A DNA stretch of 56,344 nucleotides from an uncultured Gammaproteobacteria bacterium (GCA_913049565.1 CAJWZG010000001.1:1-56344); one strand, 5' to 3'. Counted from the first letter of the stretch, positions 9,960 through 19,286 are shown. The notes: generated by a model from the letters alone, not told the origin. A program made the numbers and translations.

Positions 9960-10352
9960 TCAATCTTCGGCATCACAGACTTCTGCGTAGGCCTCAGCGT
10001 CTAATAGATCGTCTAAGTCCGCCGCATCTGTTGGCGTGAGCTTGAAAAACCAACCCTCGCCGTACGGGTCTTGGTTTACCGTTTCGGGTGAATCGCCCAG
10101 TGCTTCGTTCACCGCACAAATCGTGCCTGCAACGGGGGCATAAATATCCGAGGCTGCCTTCACGGATTCGACGACGCCTGCTTCTTCTTGCGCCCCTAAG
10201 GATAAACCAAGCTCAGGTGGCTCGATGTACACCACATCGCCTAGGGCGCTTTGAGCATGATCACTGATCCCTACGGTCACGGTTCCATCCTCTTCTAGCC
10301 TCGCCCATTCGTGGGTGGCTGCGTATTTCAGCTCTGCAGGGATGTCGCTCAT
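9960..10352 (-). CDS. gcvH: Glycine cleavage system H protein
   Basis: A 130-residue lipoyl carrier protein that shuttles the aminomethyl intermediate between P, T and L proteins. The lipoylation site is Lys65 in [14 protein letters not shown], and the protein begins with the usual [15 protein letters not shown] segment. Length is typical (E. coli GcvH 129). It lies between gcvT (115-base gap) and gcvPA (about 170-base gap), all transcribed leftward. The dihydrolipoamide dehydrogenase (L protein) is not in the window. Confidence 0.97.
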   Translation of the reverse strand: MSDIPAELKYAATHEWARLEEDGTVTVGISDHAQSALGDVVYIEPPELGLSLGAQEEAGVVESVKAASDIYAPVAGTICAVNEALGDSPETVNQDPYGEGWFFKLTPTDAADLDDLLDAEAYAEVCDAED

Positions 10353-10467
10353 AGCGTGGTACTCCTTTGTGCCAAGCCTAATTATCGTTAATCCAACAAT
10401 CTGTTTAGCTTCGCGGTTTTCATATTTTCAACCAAACCCGAAGTTTCACCCAGTCATTATTTGGCGG

Positions 10468-11526
10468 TTAGTTGACCAGAATCTTACCCTTTCGAACAAA
10501 GGGGGGCTTAACCAATCGGGCCGCTTTCTGCGAACCGCGTATGTCCACCGAACACTCGCTACTCGCGCTGACAGGCACACGTGCTAAACCGATACTGCGC
10601 TGCAACGTTGGGGAGTAAGTACCGCTGGTAACAAGCCCCGGACCCGCATCTGTGATGACGGGCTGATCGTGCCGCAGCACTCCTTTGTCTTCTAGAATAA
10701 TGCCCGTTAGCTTGTCTGAAGGATTCTCTCGCTGACCTTGCAGAGCATGCCGACCGATAAAGCCCCGTTCAGCCGGCTCCCAAGCTACTGTCCAGCCCAT
10801 GTTACTGATCAAGGGCGAACGGGTTTCATCCATGTCTTGACCATACAGATTCAAGCCCGCTTCCAAGCGCAATGTGTCCCGAGCCCCCAGGCCTGCTGGC
10901 TGTACCCCTGCGTCGAGCAGGGATTGCCAAAGAGCCAGACCCTGATCCACAGGCAACATAACTTCCACTCCGTCCTCGCCGGTATAACCCGTGCGACCTA
11001 TCAACCAATCGCCATGCGCTGCTGCAGAGAACGGTTTGATACCCAATGAAGATAAGTCAGTGGCAGCGATCAGCTTGTTGATGCCCTCTGGGCCCTGAAC
11101 AGCGAGCATGATCTGCGGCTTGTGTTCGATACGCATATTGGTCAGAGACTGCGCTTCAAACCAATCGAGCATTTTCTCTCGAGTTGACGCGTTTACGACA
11201 ACTCGATAACCCTTCGGCAGACGATAGACAATCAGGTCATCTAAAATACCGCCGTGCGCGTTCAATGCTGCCCCGTAGAGTGCTTGATATTCGTCCAGCA
11301 CGGCCACGTCATTTGCGATGACTTTGCGCAAAAATGCCTCTGCGTCTGGCCCATCGATATCGACTATCGTCATATGCGATACGTCGAACATTCCGGCGTC
11401 TGTCCGCACTGCCGTGTGCTCTTCAATCTGTGAACCGTAATTTACTGGCATCATCCAGCCAGCAAAGTCCACCATTTTGCCTCCAGCAGCGACGTGCGCA
11501 TCAAAAAGCGGAGTTTTGTCTGCCAT
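10468..11526 (-). CDS. gcvT: Glycine cleavage system aminomethyltransferase, T protein
   Basis: A 352-residue THF-dependent aminomethyltransferase. It shows the family N-terminus (KTPLFDAHVAAGGKMVDFAGWMMP), the segment FDVSHM, GRTGYTGEDGVE in the central domain and AGLGARDTLRLEAGLNLYG. The start used is the ATG at 11526; an adjacent upstream TTG would add one residue. It is the first gene of the gcv cluster, and only about 88 bases separate it from the stop of ubiH, so its promoter lies there or transcription continues from ubiH. There is no room for a tandem glycine riboswitch in that gap. Confidence 0.97.
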   Translation of the reverse strand: MADKTPLFDAHVAAGGKMVDFAGWMMPVNYGSQIEEHTAVRTDAGMFDVSHMTIVDIDGPDAEAFLRKVIANDVAVLDEYQALYGAALNAHGGILDDLIVYRLPKGYRVVVNASTREKMLDWFEAQSLTNMRIEHKPQIMLAVQGPEGINKLIAATDLSSLGIKPFSAAAHGDWLIGRTGYTGEDGVEVMLPVDQGLALWQSLLDAGVQPAGLGARDTLRLEAGLNLYGQDMDETRSPLISNMGWTVAWEPAERGFIGRHALQGQRENPSDKLTGIILEDKGVLRHDQPVITDAGPGLVTSGTYSPTLQRSIGLARVPVSASSECSVDIRGSQKAARLVKPPFVRKGKILVN

Positions 11527-11614
11527 CAAATTTTGCCGTATTTTATCATTTGTATTGTACCCAAGAGATCAAGTTTTTTCCGTGAGCTGCCTTCACTTTT
11601 TCGGTGCAGCGCAC

Positions 11615-12814
11615 TCAGGCAGACAACTCATTTAGACCCGTGGCTTCCTCAATCGCTTTGCGCAACAGCCAGTCCCGGTTACCGAACCAACCCACAGTGG
11701 TGTTGCGTAGCCAACCAACCGTGGGAGCGCCATTGCCATAAAGGCGCTTGAGGCCATCGAGACTGCGCAGCATTATCTCTGAACGCAACAGCCGCTGACG
11801 GGCGAACTTATCCCACAGGCCAGGTACTGCTAAATCGACCCCGGGCTCAGCGAGGTTGAGTAAATTTTGCAAATCTTCAAAACCTAGATTCACCCCGAGT
11901 CCGGCCAACGGATGCACGACACGCAGCGCATCGCCCAACAAAAGAACTCGCGAATGCGGATAGGCCGTTGCTGCTAACTGCTGATTCAAAGGAAACGCTT
12001 GCCGCCGACCAACCTGTTGAACCTCGCCCAGACAGCCTTCACTTGCTGCTGTTAGAGCGTTGCAAAATGCCGACTCAGAAAGTGCGAGTCGATGGGTTGC
12101 CTGTGCCTGAGATTGCGACCACACAATTGAGCACAGGTGCGGATCTATGCTCGGCAATAACGCAAGCGGGCCGTCCAACAAGAATCGTTGCCATGCGGTA
12201 TCTTCATGAGCCCGTTCGGTACGCACGACAGTTGTTAAAGCCATCTGTCCGGTTTGCCAGCTTCGCATCGATACGTTCAAAGCATTGCGCACCGCAGAGT
12301 TTGCACCATCACAGGCAATAAGTAGGTCAACGCTGAAGGATCGAGCCCCCCCCTCTTGGTCGACTGTGAGAGTCACTACGTCGGCGCACGGCGCAACGCG
12401 AGTGATGCTACCCAGAACCAATTGAACATTTGCCTGCACCTGTACTTGCCGCCAAAGCTGATCCAATAGCGGCGCTACCTCAACCAACCAACCAAGCTCA
12501 GATCGATCTACGCTGGCAGCATCAAACTCGAGGCTTGCTGTGCCGCGCTCTTCCCACACGCGCATCTTTTTGTAGGCTGCGGCGTGGGTTGGGTCACAGT
12601 GGATTTGCTGCAACAAGGCGCGTGAGCGAGGCGATAAGGCGACATTACGGATATCCATTCCAAATGCGGCAGGACCCGGTTTGGGTACCTCACGGTCGAT
12701 CAACGTAACGGCAAACCCCCTGCTCGCCAGACTTAAGGCCGTCGTGGCCCCAACTAACCCACCACCGGCGACTGCCACGCTGCAATTGGATTGGGCCGGG
12801 GCATCGTGGCTCAT
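11615..12814 (-). CDS. ubiH: UbiH/UbiF/VisC-family FAD monooxygenase (ubiquinone biosynthesis)
   Basis: A 399-residue flavoprotein hydroxylase of the ubiquinone pathway. The FAD Rossmann motif GGGLVGATTALSLASRGF is near residues 17-34, a DG-type motif LLIACDGANSAVRN is in the middle, and the family GD motif reads LLGDALRVVHPLAGLGVNLG. The start overlaps the pepP stop by four bases (ATGA). In E. coli and Pseudomonas, pepP is followed by two such hydroxylases (ubiH and ubiI/visC); only one is present here before gcvT. I use ubiH from position and family; sequence alone does not say whether it hydroxylates one or more ring positions. Confidence 0.9.
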   Translation of the reverse strand: MSHDAPAQSNCSVAVAGGGLVGATTALSLASRGFAVTLIDREVPKPGPAAFGMDIRNVALSPRSRALLQQIHCDPTHAAAYKKMRVWEERGTASLEFDAASVDRSELGWLVEVAPLLDQLWRQVQVQANVQLVLGSITRVAPCADVVTLTVDQEGGARSFSVDLLIACDGANSAVRNALNVSMRSWQTGQMALTTVVRTERAHEDTAWQRFLLDGPLALLPSIDPHLCSIVWSQSQAQATHRLALSESAFCNALTAASEGCLGEVQQVGRRQAFPLNQQLAATAYPHSRVLLLGDALRVVHPLAGLGVNLGFEDLQNLLNLAEPGVDLAVPGLWDKFARQRLLRSEIMLRSLDGLKRLYGNGAPTVGWLRNTTVGWFGNRDWLLRKAIEEATGLNELSA

Positions 12815-14187
12815 ACGCCAGCCGTTTTTACTTTAGCTGGTTCGGCAATATCTGCCTCAGCTCGACTCATCCAGATTTCTATCTCATCCGGATGCTTTAT
12901 CAGCCCTTGGGTTAAAACACGGGGGCCGCTTTCTTCAATCAGCACAGAATCCTCGATACGAATACCAATGCCTCGATACTCTTCCGGGACATCTAGCGTT
13001 AAGTTGCTGCGGGGGATATAGATACCCGGCTCAACCGTGAGCACCATGCCAGGGAGCAGGTCGCGCCAAGTGTCGCCGAGACGGTAGTCGCCAACGTCGT
13101 GAACATCTAACCCCAACCAATGAGAGGTCTTGTGCGGGCAAAACCGCGTATGCACACCCTGCTCCATCAGGTCTTTTGGGTCGCCCACAAGCAAGCCCAG
13201 CTCAACAAGACCTTCAACCAACAAAAGGGTCGCCACTTCGTGTGGACGATTGAAATGATTGCTGGGTATGCAGGCATCAATGGCGGCAACATTAGCCCGC
13301 AAAACTACGTCATAAAGGTCGCGTTGCGCCCGTGAAAACCGACCGCTTACCGGATACGTACGTGTCACGTCAGCAGCGTAGTAGTGCAGCTCACAACCCG
13401 CATCAATGAGAACTAACTCGTCTTCTAACAATACAGATTCGCTTTGCGAGTAATGCAGCACACAAGCATTCTCACCGGCAGCCACAATGCTCGGGTAGGC
13501 TTCGCATTGAGCTCCTTGTGTTCTAAAACTATAGGCCAGCCGGGCTTCAAGTTCTGCTTCCGTGACGCCGGGCGCGACCTCAGTTAATGCCGCATACTGC
13601 GCGCCAACGCTGATTTGGGCGGCCTGCGCCATCAACTGTCTTTCCTTCGTATCTTTAATCAATCGGTGCTCATGCAGCAACTGGCCCAGTGCGGTAATTC
13701 CAACGAGCTGAGCGGGCTGTCCGGCATGTTGAACTGTCAGCTCTTGAAGATAAGCGTTAATCCGTTGATCCCACGTCAGCTGTTCCCCGATATTCATGTA
13801 AACCTGACTGCGCGCTTCCAGCAGGCCGGGCAAAATGTCGTCAACGTCAGCAAGAGGAAACGCGTCGTCCACGCCAAGGGTGTTCCTGCATGCCTCTGGA
13901 CCGAGTATCGGACCGTCATGCTGCTCCCGTACGACATCGCGCTCGCGACAGAACAAAATACACTCACCCTGCTCGCGATCTGGCACGAGAACCAACAGAG
14001 CTTCAGGTTCGCAGAACCCGGTAAGGTACCAAAAATCGCTATCCTGACGAAAAGGGAAGTAAATATCGCTATTCCGCCGCTGCTCTAACGCCCCCGGCAC
14101 GATGGCGATAGAGCCCGGTCGCATATCGTTGAGCAACTTGCGACGCCGACGAGCAAAATCGTCTTTTCGCAGCAACTCGTCAATCAA
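12811..14187 (-). CDS. pepP: Xaa-Pro aminopeptidase (aminopeptidase P)
   Basis: A 458-residue dinuclear metallopeptidase that removes N-terminal residues preceding proline. The creatinase/prolidase N-terminal domain is followed by the pita-bread domain with all five metal ligands visible: Asp262 and Asp273 (VLIDAGCELHYYAADVTRTY), His356 (HKTSHWLGLDVHD), Glu386 (TVEPGIYIP) and Glu412 (GIGIRIEDSVL). Length is close to E. coli PepP (441). The start overlaps the ygfB stop by 8 bases and its stop overlaps ubiH, giving a tight ygfB-pepP-ubiH unit as in E. coli. Confidence 0.97.
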   Translation of the reverse strand: MIDELLRKDDFARRRRKLLNDMRPGSIAIVPGALEQRRNSDIYFPFRQDSDFWYLTGFCEPEALLVLVPDREQGECILFCRERDVVREQHDGPILGPEACRNTLGVDDAFPLADVDDILPGLLEARSQVYMNIGEQLTWDQRINAYLQELTVQHAGQPAQLVGITALGQLLHEHRLIKDTKERQLMAQAAQISVGAQYAALTEVAPGVTEAELEARLAYSFRTQGAQCEAYPSIVAAGENACVLHYSQSESVLLEDELVLIDAGCELHYYAADVTRTYPVSGRFSRAQRDLYDVVLRANVAAIDACIPSNHFNRPHEVATLLLVEGLVELGLLVGDPKDLMEQGVHTRFCPHKTSHWLGLDVHDVGDYRLGDTWRDLLPGMVLTVEPGIYIPRSNLTLDVPEEYRGIGIRIEDSVLIEESGPRVLTQGLIKHPDEIEIWMSRAEADIAEPAKVKTAGV

Positions 14188-14725
14188 TTGCCGATTCCAC
14201 AGCTACATGATCATCCATCAAGGATAGGATTAGCATCGTGCTGACGCGCATGTATTCATGTACTTCGGTTAGTGAGGCTTCGTGCTCTTCCATTTCTCCG
14301 GGCTCGAAGTCTGCTTCTTGGTAGTCCTCAGGGTCTAAGGATGACAAGGCCACTAGATCTTTCACTATTTCCTGGACATCCACGGGCAGATCCGAGTGAT
14401 CGCCATCAAGCCCGGCAGCGAAACCTGTCAAAAATCCACCCGCCCAGTTAGCGGTCGTTTCTACACGTTTAGCAATAACTTCATCGTCATCGGCCACTAA
14501 AGGCTCAAAAATCATGTTTTGGTCGTGCAACTCTGCGAGCGCAGCGTTTACGAAAGTGCCAAGCGACTCTTGGTCAGACAAGGCATCGATACCCACCAGA
14601 TCGACGAAATCGCTGAGCACAAACTCATGACGGCCATTGACTGCCATGCCGCAAACCATGCCATGTAATTCTTCAGGCTCTATAGAATAGGCAGCCATCT
14701 CGGCATGAATGCGAAGCTCAGACAT
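14180..14725 (-). CDS. ygfB: YgfB/UPF0149 family protein
   Basis: A 181-residue acidic, helical protein of the UPF0149/YgfB family. The segments ELHGMVCGMAVNGR and WAGGFLTGFAAGLDG are characteristic, and its position directly upstream of pepP-ubiH matches the usual locus. The biochemical role is not established for most members; in Pseudomonas aeruginosa YgfB has been linked to control of the alpA regulon and beta-lactam resistance. It diverges from the TIGR02449 gene at 14904 across about 178 bases. Confidence 0.93.
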   Translation of the reverse strand: MSELRIHAEMAAYSIEPEELHGMVCGMAVNGRHEFVLSDFVDLVGIDALSDQESLGTFVNAALAELHDQNMIFEPLVADDDEVIAKRVETTANWAGGFLTGFAAGLDGDHSDLPVDVQEIVKDLVALSSLDPEDYQEADFEPGEMEEHEASLTEVHEYMRVSTMLILSLMDDHVAVESAID

Positions 14726-14903
14726 AGTGTAATCCGGTCGGAAGTGGACAGAGTCGATTCATTCAAACTATCGCGCACTGTGTCTGCAATTACCAGCGAA
14801 GCGGCCAACCCAGCATACAACCGCGCGGATCAATGATTGAATTTTGCCCTCAGGCCGCGCAGCATTGTTTCTCTCTCTTTTTTCGCCGTGTAGCTTGTCG
14901 TTT

Positions 14904-15155
14904 ATGTCTGATATTCAAAGTGCTCCGCCCTCTTCGCAGCCCTCTTCGCAACGGATGGAAGAGATGGATATCCTCGAGCGACGGGTTAGTGAACTGATTG
15001 CGCTAACCGAGCAACTTTCTCGTGAAAACAAGGCCTTGCGAACTCAACAACATAACTGGAGCGTTGAGCGCGCCAAGCTGATCGAAAAAAATGAGCTGGC
15101 CAAAAGCCGAGTAGAATCCATGATCGGGCGCCTCCGCTCGTTAGAAAACGGATAA
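14904..15155 (+). CDS. Small coiled-coil protein, TIGR02449 family (zapA neighbour)
   Basis: An 83-residue protein whose second half is a continuous coiled coil (from about MEEMDILERRVSELI to the C-terminus) with regular hydrophobic heptads. It belongs to the small TIGR02449 family found directly before zapA in many gammaproteobacteria, sometimes described as ZapB-like because of the coiled coil and the ZapA neighbourhood; a cell-division role is inference. The start at 14904 has no strong Shine-Dalgarno, and an internal ATG at the beginning of the coiled coil would give a form nearer the usual family length of about 65-70 residues. It is 14 bases upstream of zapA. Confidence 0.85.
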   Translation: MSDIQSAPPSSQPSSQRMEEMDILERRVSELIALTEQLSRENKALRTQQHNWSVERAKLIEKNELAKSRVESMIGRLRSLENG

Positions 15156-15169
15156 CAGGAGTCCTCACC

Positions 15170-15487
15170 ATGGGCAAAACCGGCAGCAAGACTTTGGCCA
15201 TTACGGTGATGAACAAGGAGTTTCAGGTTGCGTGTCCGGAAGGCGAGGAGGAAGCCTTATTGCGCGCTGCTCGCTATTTGAGCGAACAGATGGAAGGGAT
15301 TCGGGCAACCGGTAAAGTCGTTGGTCTGGATCGCATCGCGGTTATGGCCGCGCTGAACATGTCTCATGAGTTGGTCAGCGGGCAGGCGAAGATTCAAACC
15401 AGTCAGGACTATGCAAAACTGCGTATTCGCGCCTTAAATGATCGGTTAGAATCCGCTATCGCGGACGGCAAACAGCTGAAAATTTAA
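15170..15487 (+). CDS. zapA: Cell division protein ZapA
   Basis: A 105-residue FtsZ-ring stabiliser. The N-terminal ZapA domain (VTVMNKEFQVACPEGEEEALLRAARYLSEQM) is followed by the dimerising helix containing DRIAVMAALNMSHEL. AGGAG at 15157-15161 precedes the ATG. It is followed by the 6S RNA gene and fthC, the same zapA-ssrS-ygfA order as in E. coli. Confidence 0.96.
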   Translation: MGKTGSKTLAITVMNKEFQVACPEGEEEALLRAARYLSEQMEGIRATGKVVGLDRIAVMAALNMSHELVSGQAKIQTSQDYAKLRIRALNDRLESAIADGKQLKI

Positions 15488-15582
15488 CACCGGGAACATT
15501 AACTTCGAAAACAGCTTCTTGCCTGACTAGTTTTGATCGTTCGATACCGCACGATTCCCCTATTGCCGAGGACAAAAATCGC

Positions 15583-15588
15583 TATACT
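15583..15588 (+). promoter_or_regulatory. -10 box of the 6S RNA promoter
   Basis: TATACT lies seven bases before the predicted 6S RNA 5' end at 15595, the spacing expected for a sigma-70 promoter. I could not pick out a convincing -35 box at 16-18 bases upstream. Confidence 0.65.
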
Positions 15589-15594
15589 GCCGCC

Positions 15595-15771
15595 ATCTCC
15601 TGGGATGTTAGCCAGTGGTCGCGTCCTTGAGCCGTTATAAAAACGTCAGGGGACTTTTCGCCAGTTCTGTGTGCTTACCCAATTCGATGGGCCGCCTTCG
15701 AGCTAGCTGAGGTTCCCGCCTTGAATCTCAACGGTTCAGGGCAAACCAACAGCGGCATCTCCGGGAGACTC
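15595..15771 (+). ncRNA. ssrS: 6S RNA (SsrS)
   Basis: 6S RNA mimics an open promoter and sequesters sigma-70 RNA polymerase in stationary phase. The stretch between zapA and fthC shows the conserved pattern: a 5' end ATCTCCTGGGATGTT followed by the conserved GTCCTTGAGCC block, and a 3' end GGCATCTCCGGGAGACTC. The two ends can pair to form the long closing stem. The length (about 177 nt) and the ssrS-ygfA/fthC neighbourhood match E. coli. The 3' end is estimated; a short T-run follows at about 15772-15775. It explains most of the 323-base gap between the two proteins. Confidence 0.93.
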
Positions 15772-15810
15772 TTTTATCGATACCACGAGCTCATCGTGGG
15801 GTTATCTTAA

Positions 15811-16434
15811 ATGCGCAAACCTCGTTCTGCCAAAATTGTTGCCCCGTACAAAAGCGAGCTGAGGCAAGCATTCAAAGAAAAACGCGCCGCCATCCGCTCT
15901 GACCTTCGAGTTCGATACCACGAACGTATAGCCATGCATCTGGGCGAGCTCGTGGCCACCTGCGACAAGGTCGAAAACATCGCGGTATATCTGGCCGCGC
16001 CAATGGAGGCTGATCTTGACCCATGGATACGGCTTGCGTGGGCTCACGATCTGGCTCTATTTGCACCCGTCGTAGATACAGCTAAGCATGCCATGTCATT
16101 CCACGCACTGAAGGAGAACACTCCGCTACGCACAGGCAGATACGCACTGCGCGAACCACAGGCGCGACCGGACACTCGAGGAATCGAGCCAAGTGCACTG
16201 GACATCGCCCTAGTGCCCCTTGTGGCATTCGATGCCCATGGAACCCGCCTGGGGATGGGCGGTGGTTATTATGACCGCTACTTCGCGGCTTTAGCGAACC
16301 GACCTCGACTTGTCGGTGTCGCCTATGAGGTTCAACTCGCAGCAACGCCATTGCCAATTGAACCTTGGGATATCAAGCTAGACGAGGTAATCACGGAAAA
16401 CGGGTGCTACGACGTGGCGAGTGGCCGTTCTTAG
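15811..16434 (+). CDS. fthC: 5-formyltetrahydrofolate cyclo-ligase (YgfA)
   Basis: A 207-residue ATP-dependent enzyme that converts 5-formyl-THF to 5,10-methenyl-THF. The N-terminal KSELRQAFKEKRAAI segment and the C-terminal signature GMGGGYYDRYF are both present. Its place behind 6S RNA is conserved; in E. coli the two are co-transcribed and ygfA levels link to persistence. It also fits the one-carbon theme of the gcv cluster nearby and metF later in the window. Confidence 0.96.
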   Translation: MRKPRSAKIVAPYKSELRQAFKEKRAAIRSDLRVRYHERIAMHLGELVATCDKVENIAVYLAAPMEADLDPWIRLAWAHDLALFAPVVDTAKHAMSFHALKENTPLRTGRYALREPQARPDTRGIEPSALDIALVPLVAFDAHGTRLGMGGGYYDRYFAALANRPRLVGVAYEVQLAATPLPIEPWDIKLDEVITENGCYDVASGRS

Positions 16435-16455
16435 CAAAAGGCAGGGAGTCCGCCC

Positions 16456-17001
16456 ATGAGCATTCATCCAATTATAAAAATGGGGCACCCAACCCTGCGT
16501 CAAGTGGCGCGAGAGGTCAGCCCTGCCGATATTGATACCGGAGAAATGGAAACACTGATTGCCGACATGATCGAAACACTGCACGACGCGGGAGGCATCG
16601 GTTTAGCAGCGCCGCAGATTAATCGGTCGTTACAGCTCGCTATTATCGAAGTACCGGGTGGTCCGAGCCGGTATGGAGAAATTCAGGCGATTCCTCTTAC
16701 GATTTTCTTTAATCCTGTTCTCACCGTGCTTAGTCCGGTGGAAGCTGGCTACTGGGAAGGCTGCTTATCAGTGCCCGGACTAAGGGGCTTCGTTGAACGC
16801 CCCCAGCACGTGCAGGTGAACTACATGGACCGTACTGGGAATGACGCGTCTTTGGAACTCCAGGGATTCCTGGCGACGGTGGTGCAGCACGAGTTCGATC
16901 ACTTAGCAGGGAGGCTCTATGTGGATCATATTCGAGACATGACGCACTTAGTCTTTGAAGACGAGTGGCTTGCCCATCAAGCGCCAGAGCGCTCTCACTA
17001 A
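16456..17001 (+). CDS. def: Peptide deformylase
   Basis: A 181-residue metallohydrolase that removes the N-formyl group from nascent proteins. All three motifs are present: GGIGLAAPQ at 46-54, EGCLS with metal-binding Cys103, and HEFDH with His145, catalytic Glu146 and His149. It lies 21 bases downstream of fthC. The usual def partner fmt is absent here, so this may be a second def copy. Its stop overlaps the stop of ilvA on the other strand by four bases. Confidence 0.96.
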   Translation: MSIHPIIKMGHPTLRQVAREVSPADIDTGEMETLIADMIETLHDAGGIGLAAPQINRSLQLAIIEVPGGPSRYGEIQAIPLTIFFNPVLTVLSPVEAGYWEGCLSVPGLRGFVERPQHVQVNYMDRTGNDASLELQGFLATVVQHEFDHLAGRLYVDHIRDMTHLVFEDEWLAHQAPERSH

Positions 17002-18512
17002 CGCAAAAACAGCTCATAAGCTGGATTTTCATCTTCAGACCAAAAACGATAACCGATGCGCTGCAGGTGCTCCTCAAGTTTTTCCTTGTCTGCGCTATTG
17101 GCATCAAAACCAACTAAAACCCGACCCCAGGCGGACCCATGATTTCGATAGTGGAACAAAGAGATGTTCCATTGCGCGCCGAGCCCTGCCAAAAACTGCA
17201 GCAGTGCGCCGGGCCGTTCTGGAAACTCGAAACGAAACAATTTTTCAGCACCCGGGCTGCCCCGATGTCCGCCCACCATATGCCTCAGGTGCACTTTCGC
17301 TGCCTCGTTCTCAGTCATATCAAATACCTGATACCCCTTGGTCTGTAACTGGAACACCAGCTCGAAGCGGTCATCTTTTGACTTAACGCCAATGCCCACA
17401 TAAATATGCGCTTGCTCGGCGTCCGCACAGCGGTAATTGAACTCGGTAATCGCCCGTTTACCCAACGCGCGGCAAAACTTTAAAAAGCTGCCTTTCGCTT
17501 CATCGATGGTCACCGCAAGTATCGCCTCTCGGGATTCACCCACCTCCGCCCGCTCTGAGATATGCCTGAGCCGATCAAAATTGACGTTCGCGCCACTCAC
17601 GATGGCGACAACATGAGACATACCTGGGTTCATTTCGACAAAACGCTTCATTCCCGCAATGGCCAAAGCACCTGCGGGCTCTGCAACACAACGCGTGTCT
17701 TCAAATACATCTTTGATCGCCGCACAAATTTCATCCACGTTGACGACCACGACATCGTCTACGTACCGCTTGGCGACCTTAAAGGTCTCTTTACCTACTT
17801 GCGCCACGCTCACGCCGTCGGCAAATAAATCCAACGTATCGATTGGCAGGCTGACACGACGCCCAGCTCTCATGGCGGCGTCGAGGCAATTAGACCCCTC
17901 AACTTCAACGCCAATGACTTTCGTTAGAGGGTGCAAATACTTCACGTATGCTGCAATTCCAGCCACTAGACCCCCGCCACCGACGGGGACAAAGATCGCA
18001 TCAAGAGGCTGACTATGTTGGTTGACGATCTCCATACCAATGGTGCCTTGGCCTGCAATCACATCGACATCATCGTAGGGCGGGATGTACACCAAGCCTT
18101 GGGAGTCACACAAATGTTTGGCATGCACTGCAGCTTCATTGTAGTTATCGCCGTGCAAAACCACTTTCGCGCCACGATCGCGGACTGCGTTCACTTTGAT
18201 GCTGGGCGTGTTCTGGCCCATAACAATCGTCGCTCGAATACCAAGCTTTTGTGCAGAGATCGCTACGCCCTGAGCATGATTACCTGCCGAGGCAGTGATA
18301 ACGCCGGTCGCTTTCTGCTCATCGGTGAGCTGGGCCATTTTGTTGTAAGCACCCCGCAGCTTAAAACTGTAAACCGATTGCATGTCTTCGCGTTTTAGAC
18401 TCACGGTTAACCCTAGCCGCCGACTGAGCAGTGGTGCATCGCTAAGCGGGCTCTCAACTGCCAGGTCATATACCTTAGAGCCTAGAATTTTCTTTACATA
18501 TTTTTCTAACAT
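16998..18512 (-). CDS. ilvA: Threonine ammonia-lyase, biosynthetic
   Basis: A 504-residue PLP enzyme that deaminates threonine to 2-oxobutanoate, the first step of isoleucine synthesis. The catalytic lysine is Lys51 in [13 protein letters not shown], and the glycine-rich PLP phosphate loop VGGGGLVAG is near 187. Two ACT-like regulatory domains fill the C-terminus from about 325 ([19 protein letters not shown] and [18 protein letters not shown]), so isoleucine feedback is expected. The N-terminus ([22 protein letters not shown]) resembles Pseudomonas IlvA1. It diverges from rpiA, as in Pseudomonas. Confidence 0.97.
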   Translation of the reverse strand: MLEKYVKKILGSKVYDLAVESPLSDAPLLSRRLGLTVSLKREDMQSVYSFKLRGAYNKMAQLTDEQKATGVITASAGNHAQGVAISAQKLGIRATIVMGQNTPSIKVNAVRDRGAKVVLHGDNYNEAAVHAKHLCDSQGLVYIPPYDDVDVIAGQGTIGMEIVNQHSQPLDAIFVPVGGGGLVAGIAAYVKYLHPLTKVIGVEVEGSNCLDAAMRAGRRVSLPIDTLDLFADGVSVAQVGKETFKVAKRYVDDVVVVNVDEICAAIKDVFEDTRCVAEPAGALAIAGMKRFVEMNPGMSHVVAIVSGANVNFDRLRHISERAEVGESREAILAVTIDEAKGSFLKFCRALGKRAITEFNYRCADAEQAHIYVGIGVKSKDDRFELVFQLQTKGYQVFDMTENEAAKVHLRHMVGGHRGSPGAEKLFRFEFPERPGALLQFLAGLGAQWNISLFHYRNHGSAWGRVLVGFDANSADKEKLEEHLQRIGYRFWSEDENPAYELFLR

Positions 18513-18581
18513 GCCAACATTTTCTCAACAATTCCCGAGGCTCATCAGCCTGACATACTAACCACGCCAGCGAGGCGCTCT

Positions 18582-19265
18582 ATCAGTCATTCTCAAAACG
18601 AACTTAAGCAACAAGCCGCTCATGCCGCCATCTCTTACATTGCCCCGAAGCTAGAACGCAAAAGCGTTGTCGGCGTCGGCACTGGCTCAACAGCCAACTG
18701 CTTTATTGACGAGCTCGCAACCATCAAGCACTCCTTCGACGCTGCCGTCGCTTCCAGCGAAGAAACCCAGCGTCGCCTCCTAGCTCACGGCATTACCGTA
18801 ATCGACCTAAACAGCTCACCACGCCTTGATGTATACGTCGATGGCGCGGACGAGATTGACCAAGCATGCAACATGATTAAAGGCGGAGGCGCCGCCCTGA
18901 CACGCGAAAAAATCGTCGCATCCGCCGCTGATGAATTCGTTTGCATCGCGGATGCCAGCAAATTAGTCGATCAGCTAGGCGCATTCCCATTGCCAATCGA
19001 GGTTATACCGATGGCACGCAGCTTGGTGGCAAGAGCCCTCGTCGATTTGGGCGGCCATCCGATTTGGCGGGAAAACGTCATAACAGACAACGGCAATCTC
19101 ATCCTCGACGTGCATGGCCTAACTATTGACCAGCCATTCGTTCTGGAAACACAAATCAACTGCATTGCAGGCGTTGTCTGCAATGGTATTTTCGCACAGC
19201 AAGCCGCCAACGTCGCGTTTTTGGCGAACGACGAAGGCATGAAGACACTAAAGCGCACTTCCTAA
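18582..19265 (+). CDS. rpiA: Ribose-5-phosphate isomerase A with a non-canonical start codon
   Basis: A complete RpiA of about 227 residues, which interconverts ribose 5-phosphate and ribulose 5-phosphate. Visible motifs are [61 protein letters not shown] and [11 protein letters not shown]. The N-terminus [13 protein letters not shown] aligns with family starts of the MxQDxLK type, but no ATG, GTG or TTG lies in frame between the upstream stop at 18507 and an internal Met at 18873, which is well inside the conserved core. The best start is ATC at 18582, six bases after GAGG at 18572-18575. The frame is intact, so this is not an obvious pseudogene. Gene identity is sure; the start is inferred. 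Confidence 0.93.
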   Translation: MSHSQNELKQQAAHAAISYIAPKLERKSVVGVGTGSTANCFIDELATIKHSFDAAVASSEETQRRLLAHGITVIDLNSSPRLDVYVDGADEIDQACNMIKGGGAALTREKIVASAADEFVCIADASKLVDQLGAFPLPIEVIPMARSLVARALVDLGGHPIWRENVITDNGNLILDVHGLTIDQPFVLETQINCIAGVVCNGIFAQQAANVAFLANDEGMKTLKRTS

Positions 19266-19286
19266 CGCTCACGGATTAGCAGACAC

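Noticed and set aside
11530..11614. Glycine riboswitch upstream of gcvT
   Set aside because: The gap is only about 85 bases and none of the conserved aptamer core sequence is visible.
18873..19265. rpiA starting at the first ATG
   Set aside because: This would remove the phosphate-binding loop and about 97 conserved residues that are encoded intact upstream.
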